This document shows positions 1 to 7,130 of a stretch of DNA of 35,835 bases, one piece after another. The notes beneath the pieces are model-generated. The model was not told the DNA's origin, ran no database searches, and was given only the letters and a program-made list of their open reading frames with translations. The translations under genes and the position numbers were made by a program. This DNA comes from an uncultured Selenomonadales bacterium (GTDB taxonomy: Bacteria > Bacillota > Negativicutes > Selenomonadales > Selenomonadaceae). Position 1 is the first letter of the stretch; the number at the start of each line of letters is the position of its first letter. The DNA is taken from assembly GCA_946183785.1 (NCBI GenBank), contig CAMHCS010000028.1, forward strand, positions 1 through 35,835, given 5' to 3'.

Positions 1-2630
1 GCTGTGGACGGTCTGTCCGCCGTCGTTCATGGTCGTGACCGTGCCTGTGCCTTCGCCGTCGACGTACTGCGAGCCGCCGCTCATGGTCGTGACCGTGCCC
101 TTGCCGTTCATAACGTACTGCATGCCGCCGCTCATGGTCGTGACCGTGCCCTTGCCGTTCATAACGTACTGCATGCCACCGCTGTGCATGGTCGTGACCG
201 TGCCCGTTCCGTAGCCGTCGACGTACTGCTTGCCGCTGTTCATGGTGGAGACCGTGCCCGTTCCGCCGTTGACGGTCTGCGAGCCGCTGTTCATGGTCGT
301 GACCGTGCCCGTTCCGCTTTCGACGGTCTGATAACCGTTTTTCATGGTGGAGATCGTGCCCGTGCCGCCGTTGACGGTCTGCGAGCCGCTGTTCATGGTC
401 GTGACCGTGCCCGTTCCGTTTTCGACGTTCTGCCAACCGCCGTTCATGGTGGAGACCGTGCCCGTGCCGCCGCTGCCAACAGATTGCATGCCGCCGCTCA
501 TGGTCTCGACCGTGCCATTGCCGCCGCTGACGGTCTGATAACCGTTTTTCATGGTCGAGATCGTGCCCGTGCCGCCACTCCAGACAGTCTGCTCTCCGCC
601 ACTCATAGCCTCGATTGTGCCGCTTCCGCCAGCGCTTACGTTCTGCATTCCCTCGTTGTGCATATTTGAGACCAATCCAGAGCCGCCGACGATTTTCTGC
701 TCGCCAGAACTCATGTTCGTAACCGTCCCACGACCGCCAGTGTTGACAGTTTGCGTGCCTCCACTCATATTCCAGACAACACCAGAGCCGCCATTATTGA
801 CGACTTGCGACCCGTAAGAAATATCAGTGACAGTTCCATTGCCACCACTGTTTGCGGTCTGCGTACCACCAGACATATGTGTAACAACGCCAAAACCACC
901 ATTTCCGATGTTCTGGTTGCCTTGGCTCATATTCACGACTGTTCCCGAGCCACCGCTGCTTACAGTTTGAGTACCGCCGAACATGATTTCGATTGTGCCA
1001 TCGCCGCCGTCGTTGACGTCCTGTGCGCCGTCGTTCATTAAAGAGACAGTGCCAGCACACCCCTCGTAAACGTATTGAGCACCGCCATCCATAGTCGAGA
1101 CAATGCCCTGACCTCGATCGTGAATCTCCTGATATCCGCCACTCATAGTGGTGACTGTGCCCTCGCCACCTCGGGTAATAATCTGAGAACCGCTATTCAT
1201 TTCGGTAATCGTTCCGCTTCCGAAGACAGCCTGATCTCCGTCGTCCATGGTTTCGATTGTGCCAGTTCCGTAAACATTCTGTACACCATCATGCATGCTA
1301 GTAATCGATCCAACGGCGTTCTCACCGATACGCTGTTGAGCTCCTTCATACATGTCTTCGACTGAGCCAGCGCCGTCGGCAGAAATGTCTTGAACGCCAC
1401 CGCTGAAATTGGATACTGTGCCCGCGCCACCATTTTTGATATACTGCCAGCCGTTGTTCATGGTGGTAACCGTGCCAGAGCCGCCACTACTCACAGTTTG
1501 ATAGCCGCCTTCCATGGTCGCAACTGTGCCGTTGCCACCGGTCATGACTTGCTGGTTGCCACCGTCCGACATGATTGTGACCGTTCCAGAGCCGCCGTTG
1601 CTGACAATCTGCGTGCCGCCCTTCATAGTCTCGACAGTTCCGTTACCACTACTTTGGACGCGCTGCGTGCCGCCGTTCATAGTCTCGACCGTGCCTGCAC
1701 CGCTGTAGATAGTGCCGCCATCAGTGTATTTTTCAATCTCCTGTATGCCACCATCCATAGTGATGACCTTGCCAGAGCCACCGACGGCATGTTGCCAGCC
1801 GTTATGCATGGACGTGATTGTGCCCTCGCCGCCGTAGTTCACTCTCTGCGTGGCGTTGTCGCCGTTCATGGTTGATACCGTGCCTGTGCCACCGCTCTTG
1901 ACGACCTGTTCGCCTCTGTTCGTTATTGACGTGACCGTTCCCGCACCGCCAGCGCCGACGTTTTGATAGCCCCCGTTCAAGGCGGAAATCGTGCCCGTGC
2001 CGCCACTTTCGATGTTCTGCTGGTGCACCCCTTCGTTCATGGTCAAGACTGTGCCATTGCCACCGCTTTTGATGTACTGTCTGCCACCATTGTTGATTGT
2101 GTTGAGCGTGACAACGCCCCCGCTGTTGACCGTCTGCGTGCCTATCAATTCCCCGCCGGAAACGACGCCGCCATTATTGACGGTCTGCGTGCCAGCAATT
2201 ATTCCGCCAGACGAGGCGATTTGCTTCCCTCCGCTGTTGATAGTGGTATCCAGCGATGTGCCACCTTCTTTGATGACCTGCGTGCCGCCATCTAAAGAAG
2301 AGACCGTGCCCGTGCCGCCGCTGTAAATGAACTGCTTGCCGCTGATCATGTTTTCAATGGTGCCACTGCCACCGACAAAATCGATTGTGCCGATGTCTTG
2401 CTGACCACCGGACATAATCGAAACCGTACCCGTGCCGCCGCTGCTGACGATCTGCTTGCCGCTGGTCATGGACGTGACCGTACCCGTGCCGCCGTCTTCA
2501 ACGTACTGATAGCCGCCGTTCATGGTCGAGACCGTGCCCGAACCTTCGATGACGTACTGCATGCCGCCGTTCATGGTCGAGACCGTGCCCGTGCCGCCGA
2601 GGATGTACTGGGTGTCGCCGGTTTCCATCG
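1..2630 (-). repeat. Tandem coding repeats of the adhesin, period about 51-60 bp
   Basis: Roughly 45 imperfect copies of a 51-60 bp unit, each containing a form of CATGGTCGTGACCGTGCC on the plus strand (GGTGTVTTMN in the protein). Copies between 1 and 600 are the most alike: the units near 82 and 133 are almost identical, and the pair at about 241-342 closely resembles 343-444. Copies between 700 and 2300 have diverged and differ in base composition. This suggests recent amplification towards the left edge. Confidence 0.9.
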
Positions 2631-2871
2631 ACTCGTTGGGAAAGCTGGATGAGCCGCTGAGTATGTACTGGGGGGGCGTCGCCTCCGCCGTGCCATACAG
2701 CGAAAAAACGTCAGAAAGGCGCTCTGTCTGCCCCCCTGCGCCACGGACGTTCTTCGCCAAGTTGACATACGGCAAAGCTATGGGCGAGCATACGTTTATC
2801 GCGTTGACGAGCGAGAGCGCCAGCGCGATTTTTTGCTTTAATGACGTTTTCTTTGGCGAGCGGGTTTTCAT
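1..2871 (-). CDS. AIDA-type repeat autotransporter adhesin, N-terminal part (runs off left edge)
   Basis: An open frame of 957 codons runs leftward from an ATG at 2871 to the window edge without a stop. The ATG follows an AAAGGGAG ribosome binding site. Residues 1-45 form a basic and then hydrophobic export signal (KQKIALALSLVNAINV followed by CSPIALPYV). From about residue 85 the protein consists of imperfect 17-20-residue repeats with the pattern GGTGTVSTMNGGxQYV, as in AIDA-I-type passenger domains, which fold as a beta-helix on the cell surface. The C-terminal part, where a beta-barrel or other anchor would be expected, lies outside the window. A role in adhesion, aggregation or biofilm formation is inferred from the family. 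Its repetitive DNA makes it prone to copy-number change. The neighbouring recombinase genes on the same strand could be related to its variation, but nothing here proves that. Confidence 0.85.
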   Translation of the reverse strand, partial: MKTRSPKKTSLKQKIALALSLVNAINVCSPIALPYVNLAKNVRGAGGQTERLSDVFSLYGTAEATPPQYILSGSSSFPNESMETGDTQYILGGTGTVSTMNGGMQYVIEGSGTVSTMNGGYQYVEDGGTGTVTSMTSGKQIVSSGGTGTVSIMSGGQQDIGTIDFVGGSGTIENMISGKQFIYSGGTGTVSSLDGGTQVIKEGGTSLDTTINSGGKQIASSGGIIAGTQTVNNGGVVSGGELIGTQTVNSGGVVTLNTINNGGRQYIKSGGNGTVLTMNEGVHQQNIESGGTGTISALNGGYQNVGAGGAGTVTSITNRGEQVVKSGGTGTVSTMNGDNATQRVNYGGEGTITSMHNGWQHAVGGSGKVITMDGGIQEIEKYTDGGTIYSGAGTVETMNGGTQRVQSSGNGTVETMKGGTQIVSNGGSGTVTIMSDGGNQQVMTGGNGTVATMEGGYQTVSSGGSGTVTTMNNGWQYIKNGGAGTVSNFSGGVQDISADGAGSVEDMYEGAQQRIGENAVGSITSMHDGVQNVYGTGTIETMDDGDQAVFGSGTITEMNSGSQIITRGGEGTVTTMSGGYQEIHDRGQGIVSTMDGGAQYVYEGCAGTVSLMNDGAQDVNDGGDGTIEIMFGGTQTVSSGGSGTVVNMSQGNQNIGNGGFGVVTHMSGGTQTANSGGNGTVTDISYGSQVVNNGGSGVVWNMSGGTQTVNTGGRGTVTNMSSGEQKIVGGSGLVSNMHNEGMQNVSAGGSGTIEAMSGGEQTVWSGGTGTISTMKNGYQTVSGGNGTVETMSGGMQSVGSGGTGTVSTMNGGWQNVENGTGTVTTMNSGSQTVNGGTGTISTMKNGYQTVESGTGTVTTMNSGSQTVNGGTGTVSTMNSGKQYVDGYGTGTVTTMHSGGMQYVMNGKGTVTTMSGGMQYVMNGKGTVTTMSGGSQYVDGEGTGTVTTMNDGGQTVHS

Positions 2872-2915
2872 AGTAAAACTCCCTTTCGGCACATTTACAC
2901 AATAACTCACACTAC

Positions 2916-2921
2916 ATTATA
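2916..2921 (-). promoter_or_regulatory. Probable -10 box of the adhesin promoter
   Basis: A perfect TATAAT on the minus strand ends 44 bases before the adhesin ATG, in an AT-rich stretch. No good -35 box is visible at 16-18 bases, so the promoter may be weak, extended or activator-dependent. Confidence 0.5.
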
Positions 2922-3080
2922 TCATTAAAAGCGTCTGAAATATAGTGTTTTGTAGTGTATGCAGAGGCGTGGAACGGCTCGGATTCTTTAACGCGCCCCT
3001 CTTCCTTAGATCATAAATGCAAAAGAACGCCGCCGGTGGAGGAAATTACGCTGACGGCATTTTTATTGCGACGTAATTAA

Positions 3081-3106
3081 AAGAACCTGACAAAAATCAG
3101 GCTCTT
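3081..3106 (-). terminator. Hairpin, probable terminator upstream of the adhesin
   Basis: AAGAACCTGA pairs with TCAGGCTCTT (10 bp with one G-U in the minus-strand RNA). On the minus strand the hairpin is followed by TTAATT. It would stop transcription coming from the region to the right before it reaches the adhesin promoter. Confidence 0.5.
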
Positions 3107-3140
3107 TGCACCCACCACCACGATTTCCCAACAGAGCTAA

Positions 3141-3271
3141 AGAGAAAAGCCGTCCAACGATTACACTCGGAAAGGGGCGATTCCCCTGACGAAGGCAACC
3201 TATTGGACGGCTCTCTTTTGCCCCGCGGTACCGCCGACGAGGTTTTCACCGAAGCCGAACGGAGGGCAAAA
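3141..3271. other. Two adjacent long stem-loops, candidate structured RNA
   Basis: The 580 bases between the adhesin promoter and the next small gene hold no convincing gene but do hold structure. AGCCGTCCAA (3148-3157) pairs perfectly with TTGGACGGCT (3203-3212), extended by AGAG/CTCT across a bulge. The enclosed loop carries its own hairpin, GGGG-CGATT-CCCC (3174-3186). Immediately beside it TTTTGCCC (3216-3223) pairs perfectly with GGGCAAAA (3264-3271). In the minus-strand reading the first stem ends in a T-rich run. I do not recognise a known riboswitch or small RNA. It could be a terminator-ended small RNA or the remnant of a mobile element. Confidence 0.45.
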
Positions 3272-3478
3272 CGCGCTGTAATGCTTTCGTTGCCGCGATG
3301 ATGTGTTCAAGACCGCTATTAACGGCACGCCATTAGGCAACGCAGTGTCTTACAGTCACGCGAAAGCAGGTTCAGCGTGCGCCTCTTGGCTAGCCAAGTC
3401 CGCCCGTTCCGCTGACATCCTGCTTCCGATTTCAATATACAGAATCGGCTATGGTTTGTCAATGAGTACAAAGACACG

Positions 3479-3510
3479 AAAGCCCCGCTTGGCTAGCGAG
3501 CATGGGCTTT
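3479..3510 (-). terminator. Inverted repeat after the small gene at 3524-3760
   Basis: AAAGCCC (3479-3485) pairs with GGGCTTT (3504-3510), just beyond the stop of the minus-strand gene ending at 3524. The T-run is poor. The loop carries one copy of the CTTGGCTAG motif. Confidence 0.4.
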
Positions 3511-3523
3511 AGACTATGTGCGA

Positions 3524-3760
3524 TTATTCTTCATCGTTTTCAATCAGGTGTTGCCAGCCAGGGCAATCATCAATATCTACTATTTCCACACCTTCGGAGT
3601 TATCCTCAGATTCGACCTCGCCCTCCAATGTTTGATATTCAACGATTGCTCGCAAGGCGATTTCAAAAGTAAGCGCAACTTCCGCGGGCGTTTCGCAGTT
3701 CTCAAGATACGCGCAAGTTGTCTCCCAAGCGCATTCGGCCATTCTTTTCAGCGTAGGCAA
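3524..3760 (-). CDS. Small acidic hypothetical protein (78 aa)
   Basis: This ORF encodes a short protein with an amphipathic helical N-terminal half (ETPAEVALTFEIALRAIVEY) and a strongly acidic C-terminal half rich in E and D, including a GWQHL motif near the end. I do not recognise a family. The start is uncertain: a TTG at 3760 directly follows an AAGGGGGTGA ribosome binding site, perhaps too closely, and an in-frame ATG lies at 3742. It overlaps the end of a 34-codon ORF (3702-3806) with a strong ribosome binding site, so translation may be coupled. It lies in the accessory region among other minus-strand genes. Its acidic, compact nature would suit a small regulatory or DNA-mimic protein, but that is speculation. 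Confidence 0.5.
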   Translation of the reverse strand: MPTLKRMAECAWETTCAYLENCETPAEVALTFEIALRAIVEYQTLEGEVESEDNSEGVEIVDIDDCPGWQHLIENDEE

Positions 3761-3806
3761 TCACCCCCTTCTTCTCTGACAGGCGAATCATGCTCATGAT
3801 AACCAT
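3702..3806 (-). CDS. Very short ORF (34 aa) with a strong ribosome binding site
   Basis: ATG at 3806 follows GGGGGAGGTGAGATGTA, one of the best Shine-Dalgarno matches in this region. The frame gives a basic 34-residue peptide beginning MVIMSMIRLSEKKG and stops at 3702. It overlaps the 78-codon ORF in another frame. It may be a real small protein, a leader peptide driving translation of the next ORF, or the front half of a frameshifted gene. No homolog is recognised. Confidence 0.4.
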   Translation of the reverse strand: MVIMSMIRLSEKKGVIAYAEKNGRMRLGDNLRVS

Positions 3807-3917
3807 TACATCTCACCTCCCCCATATTCAACTATCGCCCTCGCGGCAATCTTATCAGACGAGTTTTTCTCTGCGCAGGGATTTTTGGAGGAGACTCACT
3901 TGGCTAGAAAAACAAAG

Positions 3918-3950
3918 ACCGCCCTCGCGTTGTCGTAAAGCGAGAGCGGT
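3918..3950 (-). terminator. Terminator of the OmpH-like gene
   Basis: ACCGCCCTCGC pairs with GCGAGAGCGGT (10 of 11) and on the minus strand is followed by CTTTGTTTTT. It lies 18 bases beyond the stop of the gene at 3968-4477. Its sequence resembles the hairpins at 6389-6427 and 7297-7329. Confidence 0.75.
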
Positions 3951-3967
3951 TAACGGCTAGTTTTCCT

Positions 3968-4477
3968 TTATTTTGGTAGTCGCGCGATGACTTCATCGGT
4001 TATATCGACGCCGCCGCGGAACACGTTCGTATTGAGGAGGCATGTTTTGATTCCGTTCTGATCGAGAACTTTATCGACGGTCTCGTCGATTTCTTTTCTT
4101 GCTGGCTCGACGTATTGTTTTTGCATGTCCCGCATAATCTCTTCGTTTTTCGCTTGCCACGCCTGAAGACGTTCCTGTTCGGGAAGCTTGTTGATTTCTT
4201 CCTCGGCCGCCTTAAACTTTTCCTTCGCTATCGGTTCGCCTTCCTGAATGAGCGGGTGCTCCCTCATTACCCTGTCAATGTCGATGACACCGATTTCACC
4301 CGTTGACGCCGACTGCGGCTGGAGATCCTCTTGGCTTGTTGGCGGGTTTTCCGGCTTGACGCCAACGAACCTGCTGCTGATCATCAAAGAGCCGCCTAGA
4401 ATGATTATGCCCGCGAACAAAATCAACGCGCTCGCGATAATATATTCCCTCGTGTAATCCTGCTTCTTTTCGTCCAT
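3968..4477 (-). CDS. OmpH/Skp-like protein with an N-terminal membrane anchor (169 aa)
   Basis: The start chosen is ATG 4477 because it follows GGAGG with 8-base spacing. The longer open frame to 4705 has a basic, atypical N-terminus and overlaps the upstream gene. Residues 13-35 form a single hydrophobic segment (IIASALILFAGIIILGGSL), then a low-complexity linker. A C-terminal domain begins GVIDIDRVMREHP, continues with a charged helical stretch, and ends with FRGGVDITDEVIARL, the pattern seen in the OmpH/Skp periplasmic chaperone family. The family normally holds unfolded outer-membrane proteins. This copy appears anchored, so it should act at the outer face of the inner membrane. It starts 13 bases after a serine recombinase gene and probably shares its transcript, an odd pairing that hints at cargo carried on a mobile element. 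A helper role for a surface protein such as the nearby adhesin is conjecture. Confidence 0.75.
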   Translation of the reverse strand: MDEKKQDYTREYIIASALILFAGIIILGGSLMISSRFVGVKPENPPTSQEDLQPQSASTGEIGVIDIDRVMREHPLIQEGEPIAKEKFKAAEEEINKLPEQERLQAWQAKNEEIMRDMQKQYVEPARKEIDETVDKVLDQNGIKTCLLNTNVFRGGVDITDEVIARLPK

Positions 4478-4490
4478 TTTTGTTTCCTCC

Positions 4491-5129
4491 CTATTTTTCC
4501 TTGTTCTGCTCCTGCGAACGTCGCCGAATGAGGCGGTAATACGTGTTCTTCGAAACTCCCAAGAGTTGCCACGCCTGCTCAATCTTGATCCGCTTTTCTT
4601 TGACCAAAGAGCGAACATTGTCCCATTCCTGCTCTGGAACCTCTTTTCTGGGGCGTCCGTAGGGACGTCCCGTCTTCGTCTGACCGGTCCTGCGCCACGC
4701 CGCAATGCCTTCTGACTGACGGGAGCGAATCATCGCCCGTTCCTCCTCTGCGACGAAGCCGAACACCTCAATCAGAAGGTTCGTCACCATGTCCATGACG
4801 GCTTTCTGATGTTCGTCATCCACCGTAACAAGGGTCTGCGGGAAATCTAAAATGTGGACATGGACGCCCTTCTTTTTGAAGTATTGTAGCTCGTCCTTAA
4901 TGCCTTCTTTGTTGCGGCCGAGGCGGTCAATGCTCTTGATATAGATTTCGTCGCCCTCGCGCGCTATCGCCCTTAATTGTTTGTACTGCTCGCGGTCGAA
5001 GTTCTTGCCTGACTGCTTGTCCACGAAGATGTCCTCTTTATCGACGTATTTTTGAAGCTCGAAAAGCTGACGCTCGAGATTCTGCTCCCGAGTCGAGACA
5101 CGGGCGTAGCCCCATATTTTTATACCCAC
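4491..5129 (-). CDS. Serine recombinase (resolvase/invertase family), copy 1 (212 aa)
   Basis: The N-terminal catalytic domain opens with IWGYARVSTREQ, where the serine is the nucleophile. It continues with DKQSGKNFDREQY and SIDRLGRNK, whose arginines match the active-site arginines of resolvases and invertases. The long E-helix region (EEERAMIRSRQSEGIAAWRR) links to GRPYGRPRK and a C-terminal helix-turn-helix (IEQAWQLLGVSKNTYYRLI). Length is about 210 residues, typical of small Hin/Tn3-type enzymes and not the large serine integrases. Start: GTG 5129, preceded by AGGAAGGTGAT; a TTG at 5159 lies upstream of that site. It is clearly paralogous to the gene at 5439-6083. Likely reaction: inversion or resolution between short paired sites. 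The OmpH-like gene follows 13 bases later. Confidence 0.85.
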   Translation of the reverse strand: MGIKIWGYARVSTREQNLERQLFELQKYVDKEDIFVDKQSGKNFDREQYKQLRAIAREGDEIYIKSIDRLGRNKEGIKDELQYFKKKGVHVHILDFPQTLVTVDDEHQKAVMDMVTNLLIEVFGFVAEEERAMIRSRQSEGIAAWRRTGQTKTGRPYGRPRKEVPEQEWDNVRSLVKEKRIKIEQAWQLLGVSKNTYYRLIRRRSQEQNKEK

Positions 5130-5174
5130 TATATCACCTTCCTGTATGGATTTTAGCAAAAAGGTATATTGACT

Positions 5175-5209
5175 TTAGGGAATAAAGGAAACTTCGCTTT
5201 CCTCCCTAA
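5175..5209. repeat. Bulged inverted repeat between the 60-aa gene and recombinase 1
   Basis: TTAGGGA (5175-5181) pairs with TCCCTAA (5203-5209), and GGAAA (5187-5191) with TTTCC (5198-5202), separated by a 5-base bulge on one arm. It lies in the 90 bases between the two minus-strand genes. It could be a weak terminator or a protein-binding or recombination site. Confidence 0.45.
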
Positions 5210-5219
5210 GCCCCCGCCT

Positions 5220-5402
5220 TTAGGTGTAGGGTTCATGATCTGCTACGTAATCCTCAAACTCAATTATTATGTCCGCCAACAAAGCTTGGGCGGACAAAGG
5301 CCGGTCCTGTTCGATATAGTCATTGACTTTATTGAGCAGGAACTTTATCCGAGCCTCAGGGTTCTTCGGAACTTTCCCTAGATCTTCCGGATATTTTTTC
5401 AT
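5220..5402 (-). CDS. Small hypothetical protein (60 aa)
   Basis: ATG 5402 is chosen because it follows GGGAGGAAGCAAT, an excellent ribosome binding site; an upstream in-frame ATG at 5432 lies closer to the preceding gene and lacks one. The protein starts MKKYPEDLGKVPKNPEARI and is predicted to be mostly helical (LLNKVNDYIEQ, LADIIIEFEDYV), acidic and soluble. No family is recognised. It begins 36 bases after the stop of recombinase 2, so the two are probably cotranscribed. It may be an accessory factor of that recombinase or simple cargo. Confidence 0.6.
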   Translation of the reverse strand: MKKYPEDLGKVPKNPEARIKFLLNKVNDYIEQDRPLSAQALLADIIIEFEDYVADHEPYT

Positions 5403-5438
5403 ATTGCTTCCTCCCTCGGGGTCAATGCTCATTTCAAT

Positions 5439-6083
5439 CTATTTGAGAACCTGCTTTTCCATTTCCTCTTCGTACTCGCGGACGAGGCGGTAAAAGATAT
5501 TCTTGGAAACATTCAGCAGCTTCCAAGCGTCCTTTGAGCGGATGTGTTGCCCCTTCCACGCCTCGTAGACCTGCTCCCAGTTTTTCGGACGCCTTACCCG
5601 AGGGCGGCCGTAGGGTCTTCCCGTCTTCGTCTTCCCGGTGCGCCGCCATACGGCTATGCCTTCGGCCTGCCGGGCGAGGGTCGCCTTCCGCTCTTCCTCG
5701 GCCACATAGGACAGAACCTCGACCATGATGTTCGTGATGAGATCGTGGATATCCCTCTGTTGCTCAGTCTCGGCTTCGACAAGCGTTTGCGGGAAGTCGA
5801 TGATATGCACGAAGACTCCCTTGCTCCTCATCCATTGGAGCTCGTCCTTTATCATCTGCTTGTTCCGGCCGAGGCGGTCAAGGCTCTTGACGTAAAGCTC
5901 GTCGCCCTCTCGGACCATTCCTTTCAGGCGCTGGTACTCCGCCCGGTCGAAGTTCTTGCCCGACTGCTTGTCGGATAAAATATTGGCTTCGTTCGGGACG
6001 TATTTCCGCAGCTCGACGAGCTGTCGCTCCAAGCTCTGCTCCTTCGTCGATACGCGAGCGTATCCCCAGATTTCTTTAGCCAA
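5439..6083 (-). CDS. Serine recombinase (resolvase/invertase family), copy 2 (214 aa)
   Basis: It has the same architecture as copy 1: EIWGYARVSTKEQ with the nucleophilic serine, DKQSGKNFDRAEY, SLDRLGRNK, a basic hinge GKTKTGRPYGRPR and a C-terminal helix-turn-helix (SKDAWKLLNVSKNIFYRLV). The catalytic residues appear intact. The start is probably TTG 6083, since AGGAAGTGAT precedes it at the same distance and in the same relation to IWGYARVS as in copy 1. A GTG at 6092 overlaps the ribosome binding site. A TACAAT lies at 6106-6111 on the minus strand. The gap to the next gene on the right is long, so this gene probably heads the unit recombinase 2, 60-aa protein and perhaps recombinase 1 and the OmpH-like gene. 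Confidence 0.85.
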   Translation of the reverse strand: MAKEIWGYARVSTKEQSLERQLVELRKYVPNEANILSDKQSGKNFDRAEYQRLKGMVREGDELYVKSLDRLGRNKQMIKDELQWMRSKGVFVHIIDFPQTLVEAETEQQRDIHDLITNIMVEVLSYVAEEERKATLARQAEGIAVWRRTGKTKTGRPYGRPRVRRPKNWEQVYEAWKGQHIRSKDAWKLLNVSKNIFYRLVREYEEEMEKQVLK

Positions 6084-6111
6084 AAAAATCACTTCCTCTC
6101 TTTATATTGTA

Positions 6112-6552
6112 TCAGAAATGTGTGGCGGACTTTCAGGACACGATTTCACGAAAATGTGGCTGAAAAAAGCAGACCGCCAGTGTCTCATAAAAGAGGGCTT
6201 TTCAGGAAATCGTTTTTTGGGCTGAAAGAGAATGCTCGTTCTTTCCTAAAGGCCAACAAAGACCGCACCTTTGGGGAACTAGCCAAGCGGCGCTGGCGGA
6301 TTGCGCGGTGTCATCGCCAATATGCCTTTCATAATACTTTTCCTTACCATAAAGGAATCAAAATCCCGCTCCGAGATTCCGTGAAAAAGCCCTCGCGCTA
6401 TCGCGGTTCAATCGACAGCGCAAGGGCGGAAAAGGGGGGCTTGCCTAGCGGGAACAGCCTCTTGGGGCTACCCCCGATGATGTCATTGTACGACGCCGAA
6501 ATCGCTTTCGCTGGAATTTTCGCTTTTTGGCGTCTTTGCTAGGAACGGCTGC
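6112..6552. other. 440-base stretch without a convincing gene
   Basis: Open frames here lack plausible starts or protein-like sequence. The stretch carries a terminator-like hairpin (6389-6427), an inverted TGGCGG/CCGCCA pair near 6123-6179, and one CTAGCCAAG motif (6279-6287). A 17-codon minus-strand ORF ends exactly at that motif. It is probably spacer or decayed cargo of the mobile region. Confidence 0.4.
6389..6427 (-). terminator. GC-rich hairpin, terminator-like on the minus strand
   Basis: GCCCTCGCGCT (6389-6399) pairs with AGCGCAAGGGC (6417-6427), 10 of 11. On the minus strand it is followed by TTTTTCAC. No gene is seen directly before it, so it may mark the end of a lost or very small gene. 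Confidence 0.55.
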
Positions 6553-6561
6553 CAAAAAAGA

Positions 6562-6585
6562 AAGCCGAGAAACGAGTCCCGGCTT
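6562..6585 (-). terminator. Terminator after the gene at 6597-6905
   Basis: AAGCCG (6562-6567) pairs with CGGCTT (6580-6585), followed on the minus strand by TCTTTTTTGG, 12 bases beyond the stop codon. Confidence 0.65.
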
Positions 6586-6596
6586 AGTCATTATGA

Positions 6597-6905
6597 TTAA
6601 GCGGCTGGCTTTTCCGCAAGGCTCGCAGTAGCGAGATATTTCAAGGTCTTATGCAATTCATATATAAATTTATTGTCGAGTTCGGCTTTCTTTACCAGCG
6701 TTTCGTATGTGCTGAAAGAGCAGTTCCTATTGTCCCTCATCCGGAGCAACTCTTCAAACGCCCTGCGCAACGGGACGTTCGGGGCGAACGTGATCGCGAC
6801 GTCATAGAATCTGTACAAATAGCTGTCGGCGCGTTCGAGTCTCCCCCAAGCGCCATAAGCTGCGGCTTCCATCATGAAGTCTTCGAATAGTTTTTCAAAA
6901 TCCAT
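6597..6905 (-). CDS. Hypothetical soluble protein (102 aa)
   Basis: ATG 6905 follows AAAGGGGGA at 7-base spacing; an upstream GTG at 6941 has no such signal. The protein starts MDFEKLFEDFMMEAAAYG and looks all-helical, with charged amphipathic stretches such as ERADSYLYRFYDVAI and YELHKTLKYLATASL. There is no signal peptide or membrane segment and no recognisable catalytic motif. It stands alone with its own -10-like TATAAT near 6964-6969 and its own terminator. It belongs to the mobile-looking region, and its function is unknown. Confidence 0.6.
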   Translation of the reverse strand: MDFEKLFEDFMMEAAAYGAWGRLERADSYLYRFYDVAITFAPNVPLRRAFEELLRMRDNRNCSFSTYETLVKKAELDNKFIYELHKTLKYLATASLAEKPAA

Positions 6906-7130
6906 AAAACATTCCCCCTTTGGCAGACGAGCTCTTTGCACGCCTCACCCATAAACAATCAAGGATTATATCTCGGCTCTTTAATTCTAGTGCTTGGACT
7001 CAACCTTGAGCAAACCGTCTAAAGAAAGGCTGTCGAATTCCTTAAAAGAGAGGCGAATTCTTCTAGGCATGCTGACTAGCCATGACGCCTCGCACAAAAA
7101 AGATTTCTCTGGCGAACTCGTTTTCCATTT

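Noticed and set aside
4..2326. Long plus-strand open frames rich in HGRDRA/VVTVPVP repeats
   Set aside because: They are the complement of the adhesin repeats. The minus-strand frame is continuous for 957 codons with a signal peptide and ribosome binding site, and the plus-strand frames have none.
1..2630. CRISPR array
   Set aside because: The repeats are contiguous, imperfect and in frame with a coding sequence. There are no unique spacers and no cas genes.
3303..3512. 69-codon plus-strand ORF
   Set aside because: Low-complexity sequence, no ribosome binding site, and it runs through the CTTGGCTAG copies and a terminator-like hairpin.
3918..3960. Integron attC site (GTTAAC near a hairpin)
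   Set aside because: The core pattern does not fit attC arms, and the integrase here is phage/ICE-type without the IntI-specific insertion that I can see.
6120..6542. 140-codon plus-strand ORF in the gene-poor stretch
   Set aside because: It reads through a GC-rich hairpin, lacks a start signal and has composition unlike the neighbouring genes.
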